Shown: positions 11,039-18,194 of the stretch, piece by piece
Position numbering within the stretch: the first letter of the stretch is position 1
How the letters are laid out: each line of letters starts with the position of its first letter
Assembly (NCBI GenBank): GCA_021793515.1
Contig: JAJYSP010000019.1
Coordinates: 1 to 53,312, forward strand
Direction of reading: 5' to 3'
DNA from: Actinomycetes bacterium
GTDB lineage: Bacteria > Actinomycetota > Acidimicrobiia > Acidimicrobiales > RAAP-2
DNA length: 53,312 nt
Made by a program: the position numbers and the translations under genes
Notes under the pieces: generated by a model
Database searches by the model: none
The model's input: the letters and a program-made list of their open reading frames with translations, nothing else
What the model was told of the DNA's origin: nothing

Positions 11039-11992
11039 CTACACCGCCTCGATCGCGCGCTCGACGAGGCCCGCGACGTCGGTGGTTCGTACGGTGCCGG
11101 CGATGGCGGCCGCGATGCTCGTCGCGCCGATGGCGTCGTCACGGGAGAGGACGATCAGCGCGTCCTCGGTGCCGCGGGCGATCACGAGGCCCTGGACCCG
11201 CGCCGCGCGCGCGACCTGAGCGACCGTCTCGGGCGACACGTCCGCCGCGGCGACCACGACCGGGTTCACGTGACGGGTGCGCGGCAGTGCCCGTAAGTCC
11301 GCGATCATCGCGAGGGGAGCCGAGCGCAGATGTCGGGAGGATCCCTCGACGTCCTCCCAGGTGACGGGGTGCGCGAGGACCGTGAGGCCGAGCTGGCGCG
11401 CGAGCAGGAAGAACTCCGCGTCGTAGGCGAACCCGTCGACCATGCCCAACAGCCCGAGGAGCCGGGCGGGACCTCGACGGAAGGCCTTGGCGCCGCACTG
11501 GGTGTCGAGGAACGTGACGCCGGTGTAGTGGCGAACGAGTCGGTTGAATACCCGCCCGGCCACGGTGCGCGTGCGTGACTCATAGAGCAGGTGGCCGTCG
11601 TGGGCGCGCGTACCGGCCACGAGGTCGGCCTGGTCGAGCTGGTCGACCATCGCGCGGTAGTGGCACGGATCGATGGCCATGTCGGCGTCCACGGCGAGCA
11701 CGCGCTCGCCGCGCGCCACCGCGACCCCGAGTCGCACGGCCGCGCCCTTGCCCCGGTTGGCTGGCTGTTGGACGACGAGCCGATGGGGGAGTTCGCCGTA
11801 GACCTCGAGGGCCTCGCGAGCCGTGTCGTCGGTGGAACCGTCGTCCACGATCACGAACTCGGTGCGCTCGAGGTCGAGGTCGTCGAGGCAGGGCTGGAGT
11901 CGTGTAAACCCGCGCCGCAGTCGTTGGGCCTCATTAAAAGCGGGAACGACGACGGTGAGGGTGAACTTGGGACCGTTACGGTCGGGCGGCAC
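11039..11992 (-). CDS. Family 2 glycosyltransferase, dolichol-phosphate mannosyltransferase-like
   Basis: A 317-residue protein starting at a GTG (complement of 11990-11992) that overlaps the end of the NlpC/P60 gene by 17 bases. Residues 5-225 form a GT2 GT-A domain: TVVVPAFNEAQRL, VDDGSTDDT, NRGKGAAVRLG, and a metal-binding AVDADMAIDP (DxD). FLDTQCGAKAFRR is a signature of DPM1/ALG5-like enzymes that move a sugar from a nucleotide donor to a polyprenyl phosphate. The last 70 residues form an extra small domain I do not recognise; there is no membrane domain. The donor could be GDP-mannose, given ManC/ManB-type genes nearby (inference). Confidence 0.86.
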   Translation of the reverse strand: MPPDRNGPKFTLTVVVPAFNEAQRLRRGFTRLQPCLDDLDLERTEFVIVDDGSTDDTAREALEVYGELPHRLVVQQPANRGKGAAVRLGVAVARGERVLAVDADMAIDPCHYRAMVDQLDQADLVAGTRAHDGHLLYESRTRTVAGRVFNRLVRHYTGVTFLDTQCGAKAFRRGPARLLGLLGMVDGFAYDAEFFLLARQLGLTVLAHPVTWEDVEGSSRHLRSAPLAMIADLRALPRTRHVNPVVVAAADVSPETVAQVARAARVQGLVIARGTEDALIVLSRDDAIGATSIAAAIAGTVRTTDVAGLVERAIEAV

Positions 11993-13154
11993 CGATGAGT
12001 CCGAACGTGAAGATGGGTGCGTAACTGATCCGCGTGCCGGCGCTGGCGGCGGCGATGATGGTATTCGTGCCCCACGGGCCACTGCCCGCGTACATCACGA
12101 CGTGATCGACCAGGTGGTCGCCGTCGAGGTTGTAGTAGAAGAGCAGGTCGCCTGGCTGGAGCTGGCTGAGCGGGATGTGACGCAGGGCCGGCCATTGGGT
12201 CTCGGTGGTGCGTGGGATCTGGAAGCCCGCGCGCGCCCACGCCCACTGGACGAGTCCCGAGCAGTCAAAGCCCTGGCCGGGGGTCTCGCCGCCCCAGACG
12301 TAGGGGACGCCGATCTGGGAAACGGCGGCCGCGAGTGCCGCACGTCCGGCGGCCGAGCCGGCGGTGCCTCCGGTGAAGATTGGTGGTGTCGCGGCTTGGA
12401 TCGCGGCCAGTACGAGGTTCGCGGCGCTCTGGCCCCCGACGGCCGAGGCCGCCGCGACCGCGGCCTGCTCCTGGGCAACGTCGCGGACCTTTGCGGCCGC
12501 CGTGCCGACTTGGATCTCGTAGGCGATGATCTGCTTCTTCAGCGACTGGGTCACCGCGGTCAACGTGGCTTGGGTCGACGCTTCGTTGCGGATGTTCTGC
12601 TGGAGCAGGTCGCGCATGGTGTTCTCTTGCTGGTGGGCCTGGATCCGCTGGGCCGCCAGTTGGGCGATCGTCGAGTCGAGTGAGCGCTTCTCGTCCTGGA
12701 AGCGGGTCCTGATCGTGGTCAGGTTGCCGATGGCCTGGTTCTCGTACTCCGTGCGTGCATCACTCAATGTCACCGGCTGGTTAAAGAGCGCAATCGTCTG
12801 GGCGACTGCGGCACCGAACACGTAGGCGCGCACGACCGCGCGCACCAGCTGGCGCGACGTGGTCGCGATCGACGCACGCTTGAGCGTCTCTCGTCCCTCG
12901 AGTCGCTTGACGTTGATCGTGATCGTGGCGAACTGGACCTTGGCGGCGTCGTAGGCGTTGGCGGTGGACTCGCTCGTGCGTTGCTGCTGGGCGAGGGTCG
13001 CCGAGAGCGCGGCGATCTCGGCGCGGGTCTGGGCGATTGTCTGTGCGCTCGAAGTCGAAGAAAGCGTCGTCGTGGTCATCGCTACGACCATCATCGCGGC
13101 GAGAAAACGGGTCTTGAGTGAACGGGCCGTGCCCCGACGACGCACGCGGTTCAT
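11976..13154 (-). CDS. Secreted NlpC/P60 peptidoglycan hydrolase with coiled coil (RipA-like)
   Basis: A 392-residue exported endopeptidase. It has a basic N-terminus and a signal peptide (to about residue 37), a long coiled coil (about 40-235) rich in Ala, Gln and Thr as in RipA/RipC-type hydrolases, and an NlpC/P60 domain (about 275-385). The catalytic Cys is in GFDCSGLVQWAW, and the catalytic His in DHVVMYAG; VWGGETPGQGFD precedes the Cys in the usual way. It should cut D-Glu-mDAP bonds in stem peptides during growth or division. The coiled coil is expected to keep the enzyme inactive until released. The ATG is preceded by a leaderless-type promoter. Confidence 0.92.
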   Translation of the reverse strand: MNRVRRRGTARSLKTRFLAAMMVVAMTTTTLSSTSSAQTIAQTRAEIAALSATLAQQQRTSESTANAYDAAKVQFATITINVKRLEGRETLKRASIATTSRQLVRAVVRAYVFGAAVAQTIALFNQPVTLSDARTEYENQAIGNLTTIRTRFQDEKRSLDSTIAQLAAQRIQAHQQENTMRDLLQQNIRNEASTQATLTAVTQSLKKQIIAYEIQVGTAAAKVRDVAQEQAAVAAASAVGGQSAANLVLAAIQAATPPIFTGGTAGSAAGRAALAAAVSQIGVPYVWGGETPGQGFDCSGLVQWAWARAGFQIPRTTETQWPALRHIPLSQLQPGDLLFYYNLDGDHLVDHVVMYAGSGPWGTNTIIAAASAGTRISYAPIFTFGLIGAARP

Positions 13155-13160
13155 TGTTTC

Positions 13161-13166
13161 AGCCTA
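13161..13166 (-). promoter_or_regulatory. Leaderless-type -10 box for the NlpC/P60 gene
   Basis: On the minus strand the box reads TAGGCT, followed by GAAACA (6 bases) and then ATG. There is no ribosome site between the box and the start codon, so the mRNA probably begins at or beside the ATG. Further upstream the minus strand carries two GTGAAA copies close together (13171-13195), of unknown meaning. Confidence 0.5.
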
Positions 13167-13334
13167 ACGGGCGTCGATCGTTTTTCACTGTTTCACACCA
13201 TTGTCCATCGTGTTGGCGCCGTGCACTCGTGTCGCGTTCGAGCCCGACCGAGCGGCGAGTCTGGTGCACGAGTGGACAACCACCCGGTTCCCGAGCGCGG
13301 TTGCGATGCGTTACGGTGTCAAGCACGACCGCGC

Positions 13335-13408
13335 GGGGGCGTAGCCCAATTGGCAGAGGCAGGGCGCTTAAACCGCCTCCAGTGAGGGTTCGAGTCCCTC
13401 CGCCCCTA
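13335..13408 (+). tRNA. tRNA-Leu(UAA) with a short (class I) variable loop
   Basis: A full cloverleaf of 74 bases: acceptor GGGGGCG (13335-13341) pairs with CGCCCCT (13401-13407, one G-U pair); 3-bp D stem GCC/GGC with an 11-base loop CAATTGGCAGA; anticodon stem GGGCG/CGCCT with loop CTTAAAC, so the anticodon is TAA; T arm GAGGG TTCGAGT CCCTC; discriminator base A; no encoded CCA. TAA should decode the leucine codon UUA. The D loop and A73 are leucine-like, but the variable region is only CCAGT (5 bases), whereas bacterial tRNA-Leu normally has a long arm. The anticodon loop equals that of Streptomyces bldA tRNA. Which synthetase charges it is uncertain. Confidence 0.85.
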
Positions 13409-13436
13409 CGCGTTCGGTCGATGCGCGCATTTTTAG

Positions 13437-13442
13437 TAGCGT
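13437..13442 (+). promoter_or_regulatory. Leaderless-type -10 box for the 13450 gene
   Basis: TAGCGT stands 7 bases before the GTG at 13450. No ribosome site lies between the box and the start codon, so a leaderless transcript is likely. Confidence 0.5.
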
Positions 13443-13449
13443 TGCCCCC

Positions 13450-14238
13450 GTGGCTAAGAGCGCAGCGGGTAAATGGGTCAGCCGGGTCGGATCGTCGGGT
13501 GGCGGTCGGTCCTACAAGAAGTCGAGGCCGTCTAACTTCTACGGCGCGCTGGTCGTCATCGTGGTGCTGGGCTTAGCGGCGACGGTGCTCGCTCGCTACG
13601 AGTACCAGAATCCGAGCGCCGGCTCACCCTCCACGCCTCCCACCATCGGCACGACCTGGTACGCGGCGCTCTCGATTGACAACTGTGGGACGCACGCCAG
13701 TCTGGCGCCGGACCCCACGACAACCGGCGGTTTTGCCGTCGAGGCGAACAACGTGATCAAGGTGAGCCCGGTTACCAAGGCGGACGCCGGCAACAACGCG
13801 ACCCTGGCCCAGTTCACGCGTGAGTACACCGGTCTGCTCGCGACCTCGACCGAGCTCAGCTACCCCCACGGCAAGGGCACGACGACACTGAAGACTGGCG
13901 CCACCTGCGCGCCCAAGACCAAGTACGCCGGCAAGGTCGGTCAGGTCTCCTACGCCTACTGGTCCTCGCTCGCCCAGAAGAAGCCGACGGTTACGACCGA
14001 TCCGAGCACGATCAAGTTCTCGCAGTACCTGCGTGTGACCATGGCCTTCCTACCGAGTGGCGTCACCCCGCCCGCTCCGTCCAAGTCGACGGTCACGGCG
14101 ATGGTGCAAACGGCCGTGACTCCGTCGACGTCGACCACGCTGGCTCCGGCACCGACGACGACCGTGAAGTCCAGCGGGTCCACGACGACGACCGTGAAGT
14201 CCACCTCGTCGACGACCACCACGACGTCAAAGGGATAA
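13450..14238 (+). CDS. Membrane-anchored protein of unknown function with Thr/Ser-rich tail
   Basis: A 262-residue protein with a basic N-terminus (about 1-30, many Lys, Arg, Ser and Gly), one membrane helix (about 34-50), and an extracytoplasmic part. The external part has a compact region (about 65-210) containing two cysteines (about 77 and 155), which could form a disulfide, and a C-terminal tail (about 215-262) almost entirely Thr, Ser, Val and Lys, like a wall-spanning or glycosylated linker. I do not recognise a known domain. It lies one base upstream of the ManC-type gene, so the two are probably co-transcribed from the leaderless promoter. Confidence 0.75.
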   Translation: MAKSAAGKWVSRVGSSGGGRSYKKSRPSNFYGALVVIVVLGLAATVLARYEYQNPSAGSPSTPPTIGTTWYAALSIDNCGTHASLAPDPTTTGGFAVEANNVIKVSPVTKADAGNNATLAQFTREYTGLLATSTELSYPHGKGTTTLKTGATCAPKTKYAGKVGQVSYAYWSSLAQKKPTVTTDPSTIKFSQYLRVTMAFLPSGVTPPAPSKSTVTAMVQTAVTPSTSTTLAPAPTTTVKSSGSTTTTVKSTSSTTTTTSKG

Positions 14239-14239
14239 C

Positions 14240-15262
14240 TTGCAGGCCGTCATCCTCGTCGGCGGCATGGGGACGCGACTGCGCCCACTGACCTACGAGA
14301 CGCCCAAGCAGATGCTGCCGCTCGTGGGCGTGCCGATGATCGAGTGCGCGTTGGAGAACCTGGCCCGGCACGGGGTCACCGACGTCGTGCTCTCACTCGG
14401 TTACTTGCCGGATCGGTTCATCGAGGCCTATCCCAACGACGTGATCGCCGGGATCAAGGTCACCTACGCCGTTGAGTCCGAGCCGCTTGACACCGCCGGG
14501 GCGATCCGATTCGCCGCGACCGAGGCGGGCATCACCGAGACCTTCATCGTGGTCAACGGGGACGTCGTCACCGACCTCGACCTCACCGCACTGCTGGCCT
14601 TTCACCGCGAGCGCGGCGCCGAGGCCTCCATCGCACTGCACCCGGTCGTGGATCCGTCCCTGTTCGGTGTGGTACCCACCGCGCCCGACGGACGTGTCCT
14701 CGCCTTCGTCGAAAAGCCGCCGCGCGACGAGGCCCCCACCAACCTCATCAACGCCGGCACCTACGTCATGGAGCCGGGGGTCCTGGACCGTATCGCACCC
14801 ACCGGGCGCGTGAGCGTGGAACGAGAGACCTTCCCCGCGCTCGCGGCCGATGGCGTGCTCTACGCCATGGCCGACCACGCCTACTGGCTCGACACCGGTA
14901 CGCCCCACGCCTACCTGCAGGCCAACGTCGACATCCTGCGCGGCCGTGACGGGCGCAACGTGCCGGCGATTCAGAACGGCTCCTGGGCGCACGCGACGAG
15001 TCGTGTCGATGAGTCTGCGACGCTACGTAACGCCGTGGTCGACCAGCACTGCCAGGTCGGCGCCGGTGCGTTCATCGAGCGTGCCGTGCTCTTGCCCGGT
15101 GCCGTGGTCGGCGACGGCGCCGTCGTACGGTGGTCGATCATCGGTCCGGGTGCGGTCATCGGTGAGTTCGCCGAACTCGGACCGACGTGCGTGGTCGGGG
15201 CCAAGGAGCACGTGGCCCCGGGTTCCATCCTGAGCGGCGACGTGCGCCTCGGCGGCGTCTGA
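14240..15262 (+). CDS. manC: Sugar-phosphate nucleotidylyltransferase, mannose-1-phosphate guanylyltransferase type
   Basis: A 340-residue NDP-sugar pyrophosphorylase. Residues 1-230 are the Rossmann-like nucleotidyltransferase domain with AVILVGGMGTRLRPLT (nucleotide loop), PKQMLPLVGVPM and VNGDVVTDLD (metal site). Residues 250-340 form a short left-handed beta-helix with hexapeptide-like repeats. The family includes GDP-mannose pyrophosphorylases of actinobacteria; closely related enzymes use glucose-1-phosphate, so donor specificity is inferred. A phosphomannomutase at 33 kb and an Rmd-type reductase at 22 kb support GDP-mannose. The TTG start has AAGGGA just upstream. In mycobacteria a GDP-mannose pyrophosphorylase gene also neighbours fbiA/fbiB. 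Confidence 0.82.
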   Translation: MQAVILVGGMGTRLRPLTYETPKQMLPLVGVPMIECALENLARHGVTDVVLSLGYLPDRFIEAYPNDVIAGIKVTYAVESEPLDTAGAIRFAATEAGITETFIVVNGDVVTDLDLTALLAFHRERGAEASIALHPVVDPSLFGVVPTAPDGRVLAFVEKPPRDEAPTNLINAGTYVMEPGVLDRIAPTGRVSVERETFPALAADGVLYAMADHAYWLDTGTPHAYLQANVDILRGRDGRNVPAIQNGSWAHATSRVDESATLRNAVVDQHCQVGAGAFIERAVLLPGAVVGDGAVVRWSIIGPGAVIGEFAELGPTCVVGAKEHVAPGSILSGDVRLGGV

Positions 15263-15264
15263 CC

Positions 15265-15972
15265 CTAACGGAACAGGTCGCCGTTCACCGGTCGGATGAT
15301 GTCGCGCGCGACCGAACCGTCGCCGAAGTAGGTCGGATCGAGCCCGCGCAACCGAGCGAACGGTGTGCCAGCGGCCTTGCCGAGTACGAGGTTCGCCGCC
15401 CCGGCGATCTCGTCGGCGATCGCGACCTCGGTCGCCTCGAGTGTGCGCCCGGTCGCGTCGACGGTACCGCGCAGGTCGAGCACGGCCCGTAGACCGGCCG
15501 CACCGATGGCGACGTCGGTGACGCCGTGTCGCCATGCGCGACCGAAGGTGTCGGTGATGACGACACCGACGTCGACGCCCCGACGTCGGCGCAGCTGGGC
15601 CCGCAGGCGTCGAGCGGACCGGTCCGGGTCGGTCGGGAGCAGGACGGCGGTGCCGGGCTCGGTGTTCGAGAGGTCGACACCGGCGTTGGCGTTGACGAAG
15701 CCGTGGTGCGTCTCGGTGATGCGAAGTGTGCCGCGTCGGCGCAAGATTCGTCGGGACTCGGACTCGATCAGGGTGAGCTTCGCCTCGTCGGTGCCGTCGA
15801 AGGTCACGACACGTCCTTCGGCCTTGGCGACGACCTTGCTCGTGACGACAATGACGTCGCCGTCAACGACGGATTCGCCTTGTTCGTCCATCGCTGCGAG
15901 TAGGAGCGCCGCGATGTCACTGTCGCGCGTTACCGCACCGTGCAGCGCGATCGGGGTAACGAGCAGGCTCAT
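15265..15972 (-). CDS. cofE: Coenzyme F420:L-glutamate ligase, stand-alone form
   Basis: CofE adds L-glutamates to F420-0, using GTP, to give F420 with its polyglutamate tail. The 235-residue protein starts at the ATG (complement of 15970-15972), which overlaps the cofD stop in ATGA. Conserved pieces: GDVIVVTSKVVAKAEGR, the ETHHGFVNANAGVDLSN region, VVITDTFGRAWRHG with its metal-site Asp, and DEIAGAANLVLGKA near the end. It lacks the C-terminal nitroreductase domain that makes mycobacterial FbiB about 450 residues long. The longer in-frame opening extends into cofD but is Arg/His-rich and not family-like. It ends 2 bases from the convergent manC-type gene. Confidence 0.93.
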   Translation of the reverse strand: MSLLVTPIALHGAVTRDSDIAALLLAAMDEQGESVVDGDVIVVTSKVVAKAEGRVVTFDGTDEAKLTLIESESRRILRRRGTLRITETHHGFVNANAGVDLSNTEPGTAVLLPTDPDRSARRLRAQLRRRRGVDVGVVITDTFGRAWRHGVTDVAIGAAGLRAVLDLRGTVDATGRTLEATEVAIADEIAGAANLVLGKAAGTPFARLRGLDPTYFGDGSVARDIIRPVNGDLFR

Positions 15973-16883
15973 GACAGCACCGCCGCGGCGAGCGCCGCGT
16001 CGTGGTCGGCTCGGCCCATGACCGTGGTGGTGATGCGGACGTCGTAGCCGCGATCGCGCAGCGTCGCTTCGTGCGCTGCGTCGGCTTCGTCGATGACCCA
16101 CGTGCCCACGAGATCACCGTAGAAGTCCGCGACGCCGACGCAACTCACGTCGTGGCCGAGCTCGGCCAACAGCCGGTCAGCGGGGCCCTTCAGGGCGACA
16201 CCACCGATGATGGGCGAGACGGCGATGACGTCGTCGCGCCGCGCGCGAACCGCGTCTCGCACGCCGGGGACCTGCAGGATCGGGTCGATCGAGATGATGG
16301 GGTTGGAGGGCGCGATGACGATGCGGTGGGCGGCCTCGAGCGCCGAGAACGCAGCCGGCGTCGCGCGGGCGCTGGCCGCGCCGACGATCTCGACTCCCGA
16401 GACGCGTACCGCGTGGTGGTGGCGTACGAAGTACTCCTGGAACGAGAGGCGACCCTCGGCGGTCTCAAAGACCGTCGCGACCGGGTCATCGGTTACCGGC
16501 AGGAGGGTCACGTTCACGCCCAGGGTTGACGCCAACTCAGCGCTAACCATGGTCTTGGTCGCACCGGAGGCCAGTCGTTGCGTGCGATAGAGGTGGGTCG
16601 CGAGGTCCCGGTCGCCGAGGCGGAACCAGGATTCGCCGCCGATTGCTTCGAGCTCAGCCATGACGCGCCAGCTCTCACCGGCGAGGCCCCAACCCGTCTG
16701 GTCGTTGTTGAGGCCGGCCAGCGTGTAGAGGATGGTGTCGAGGTCGGGACAGATGGTCAGTCCGTGCAAAACGAGGTCATCACCGACGTTGACGACCGCA
16801 CGTATCTCGGGGGGGTGTGAAGTGGCGCGTAGGGCTCGCAGGAGTCGCGCGGCGCCAACGCCGCCACTGAGAACGGTGATCAT
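15969..16883 (-). CDS. cofD: 2-phospho-L-lactate (or PEP) transferase, F420 biosynthesis
   Basis: CofD (FbiA in mycobacteria) transfers a phospholactyl or phosphoenolpyruvyl group from the activated GDP form onto the chromophore Fo, giving F420-0 or its dehydro form. The 304-residue protein begins with the nucleotide-binding segment [15 protein letters not shown], followed by [19 protein letters not shown], which holds the metal-binding aspartates, and later [12 protein letters not shown] and [14 protein letters not shown], all family hallmarks. The start is an ATG with a leaderless-type promoter. It overlaps cofE and forms the F420 operon; no cofC/fbiD or Fo synthase gene lies in the window. 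Confidence 0.95.
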   Translation of the reverse strand: MITVLSGGVGAARLLRALRATSHPPEIRAVVNVGDDLVLHGLTICPDLDTILYTLAGLNNDQTGWGLAGESWRVMAELEAIGGESWFRLGDRDLATHLYRTQRLASGATKTMVSAELASTLGVNVTLLPVTDDPVATVFETAEGRLSFQEYFVRHHHAVRVSGVEIVGAASARATPAAFSALEAAHRIVIAPSNPIISIDPILQVPGVRDAVRARRDDVIAVSPIIGGVALKGPADRLLAELGHDVSCVGVADFYGDLVGTWVIDEADAAHEATLRDRGYDVRITTTVMGRADHDAALAAAVLS

Positions 16884-16890
16884 CCTCGAA

Positions 16891-16896
16891 ACCTTA
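16891..16896 (-). promoter_or_regulatory. Leaderless-type -10 box for cofDE
   Basis: The minus strand reads TAAGGT, then 7 bases (TTCGAGG), then the cofD ATG. A GAGG sequence is present but lies directly against the start codon, too close to serve as a ribosome site. Confidence 0.5.
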
Positions 16897-16952
16897 GAGC
16901 GCGTGTTCTATGTGGCGAGTGCGCCAGAGACCTCGACCTTCACAATCAAGTT

Positions 16953-17227
16953 GTGGCTTACTCAAGCGATCTAGCCGACGCCCAGTGGAAGGTATTGGAA
17001 CCCCTGCTCGTGGTTCGTCCAAACGAGGACCGAAGCACGGAGCCGACCTGCATCACGTCGTGGTTGCGATGCTCTACGTCTCGCACACCGGGTGCCAATG
17101 GCGCGTCGCCCCATCCGTCACGCCTGGCGGGCCGACGTGGCCTCAATCACTGAGTTCCTTCGAGCACTCTGCGAGTGTGGAACAGTTGGCAAATGGCGCC
17201 CCAAGGTTGCGGACCACCAGAGCATAG
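16953..17227 (+). pseudogene. Decayed IS5-type transposase N-terminus with frameshift
   Basis: A GTG at 16953 opens with MAYSSDLADAQWKVLEPLL, the classic N-terminus of IS5-family (DUF4096) transposases. Near 17016 homology moves to another reading frame, which continues with KRGPKHGADLHHVVVAMLY and then TGCQWRVAPS, the next conserved part of the same domain. The reading then loses resemblance, and no DDE catalytic residues follow, so only about the first 60-90 residues of the transposase survive. No terminal inverted repeats were identified. It is non-functional and marks an old insertion in the accessory stretch between cofD and the 18.2-kb gene. Confidence 0.8.
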
Positions 17228-17242
17228 GTGGCGTTGTCTCAC

Positions 17243-17644
17243 CTATTCCGTGGCTGGGTAGAGACGGAGGCCCAGCAGCTCCTTGTGCGTGAGCCTCCGA
17301 TAGAAGTCACCAGCGTTGTCAGTGATGAGGTCGATCCGAGTCGCTCCAAGAAGTGGGAATGCAAAGGTGAGGAGCGCTCGCGCGATTCCCGCGCGCCTGC
17401 TCCGCTCGTCAGTGACGAGCAGTGAAAGATGAGCCTGAATAGCGCCATCAGTTTGGAAGTAGGCGAAGGCCGCGACTTGGTCGTCGATGGTTGCCACGAT
17501 CGACACGACACCTGGCGCCGTGAACACTCGATGAGCCCGAGCACGATCTTCAACGTAGGTTGCCCAGCCTTCAGCAGCGCAAAGGTTGAGTACCGCGTCA
17601 AGATCAACCTCTTCGTAGGGTCTGAACCGTGGCGGTCTCCTCAC
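17243..17644 (-). CDS. GNAT family N-acetyltransferase
   Basis: A protein of about 133 residues from a GTG (complement of 17642-17644). It shows the GNAT core: VVSIVATIDDQVAAFAYFQ (strands 2-3), LSLLVTDERSRRAGIARALL (strand 4 and the acetyl-CoA-binding R-x-x-G-I/V-A loop), then a helix and the late DFYRRLTHK segment. The substrate is unknown. It sits between two transposase remnants, so it may have arrived with mobile DNA. The start is unclear: a GTG at 17731 is in frame but adds a segment without GNAT similarity, and no good ribosome site is visible for either. Confidence 0.72.
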   Translation of the reverse strand: MRRPPRFRPYEEVDLDAVLNLCAAEGWATYVEDRARAHRVFTAPGVVSIVATIDDQVAAFAYFQTDGAIQAHLSLLVTDERSRRAGIARALLTFAFPLLGATRIDLITDNAGDFYRRLTHKELLGLRLYPATE

Positions 17645-17796
17645 CTTTTCAGTATCGCCCCTGGGGGCCCTGGGCCGGAACCGAGTATTCAAACGAAGAA
17701 TCGTCAGGGAAGTCGGACAGTGAGCAAGCACCGCTGAGCCACCTGGCTCAGTTGGTCAAGGCGATCCGGTGGGTCCAAGTAGACACACGCTGTTCC

Positions 17797-18105
17797 CCCC
17801 GCGGCACTGTTGTATGTCGACGAGGCGTTATCGGTGAACCACGGCGCGGACTCTGCCCTGCGCGCGTACTAGAGCTTCTGGAGATCCAACTGGCGAGTGC
17901 CGAGGTAACGCTCCCGGGTGACTTCTTCACCGGCTTCCTTCCGCTCCCGGTTCTCCTTCCAGTTCGCGAGGATGAGTCCCAGCAGAAAGTTGTGACAGAA
18001 CCGTGCAGCCCCCGTGTGGCTCGCGAGTAGTTGACGTTGCGCCGGTGTGGGGTCGAGTCGGTACGAGAAGCCCTGGTGAACCTTGGTGAGCGCCGCCTCG
18101 GGCAT
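17797..18105 (-). pseudogene. TnpB (IS200/IS605 OrfB) N-terminal fragment with in-frame stop
   Basis: From the ATG at 18105 (minus) the first 78 codons match the TnpB N-terminal helix-turn-helix region: YRLDPTPAQRQLLASHTGAA, then RFCHNFLLGLILANW. A TAG at 17869-17871 ends the frame, but TnpB-like sequence continues in the same frame beyond it (YARRAESAPWFTDNASSTYN corresponds to the APWW...S-EAY-S region of intact TnpB). The RuvC-like nuclease domain and zinc finger are absent, so the element is both nonsense-mutated and truncated. No TnpA gene or reRNA-like end could be recognised beside it. Confidence 0.8.
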
Positions 18106-18182
18106 GCGATCAGTATCGCCCCGAGGTGCTTCGTATTTTCCTTACTCCTTCGCCAACCAACAGTGCCGCGGGGGCGCTGTTC

Positions 18183-18188
18183 TAACAT
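18183..18188 (+). promoter_or_regulatory. Leaderless-type -10 box for the serine hydrolase operon
   Basis: TAACAT stands 6 bases before the GTG at 18195, with no ribosome site between. It would drive the overlapping run of genes from 18195 to about 23050. Confidence 0.5.
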
Positions 18189-18194
18189 CGATTT

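Noticed and set aside
13171-13195. GTGAAA repeats upstream of the NlpC/P60 gene as a regulator site
   Set aside because: Only two imperfect copies, no symmetry, and no known regulator with this site; left as a note.
15973-16101. Upstream extension of cofE into cofD
   Set aside because: Arg/His-rich, not family-like; the ATGA overlap with cofD marks the natural start.
16884-18194. Intact mobile element or toxin-antitoxin island
   Set aside because: Only broken transposase pieces and one GNAT gene are present; no terminal repeats, target duplications or partner gene such as a ribbon-helix-helix antitoxin were found.
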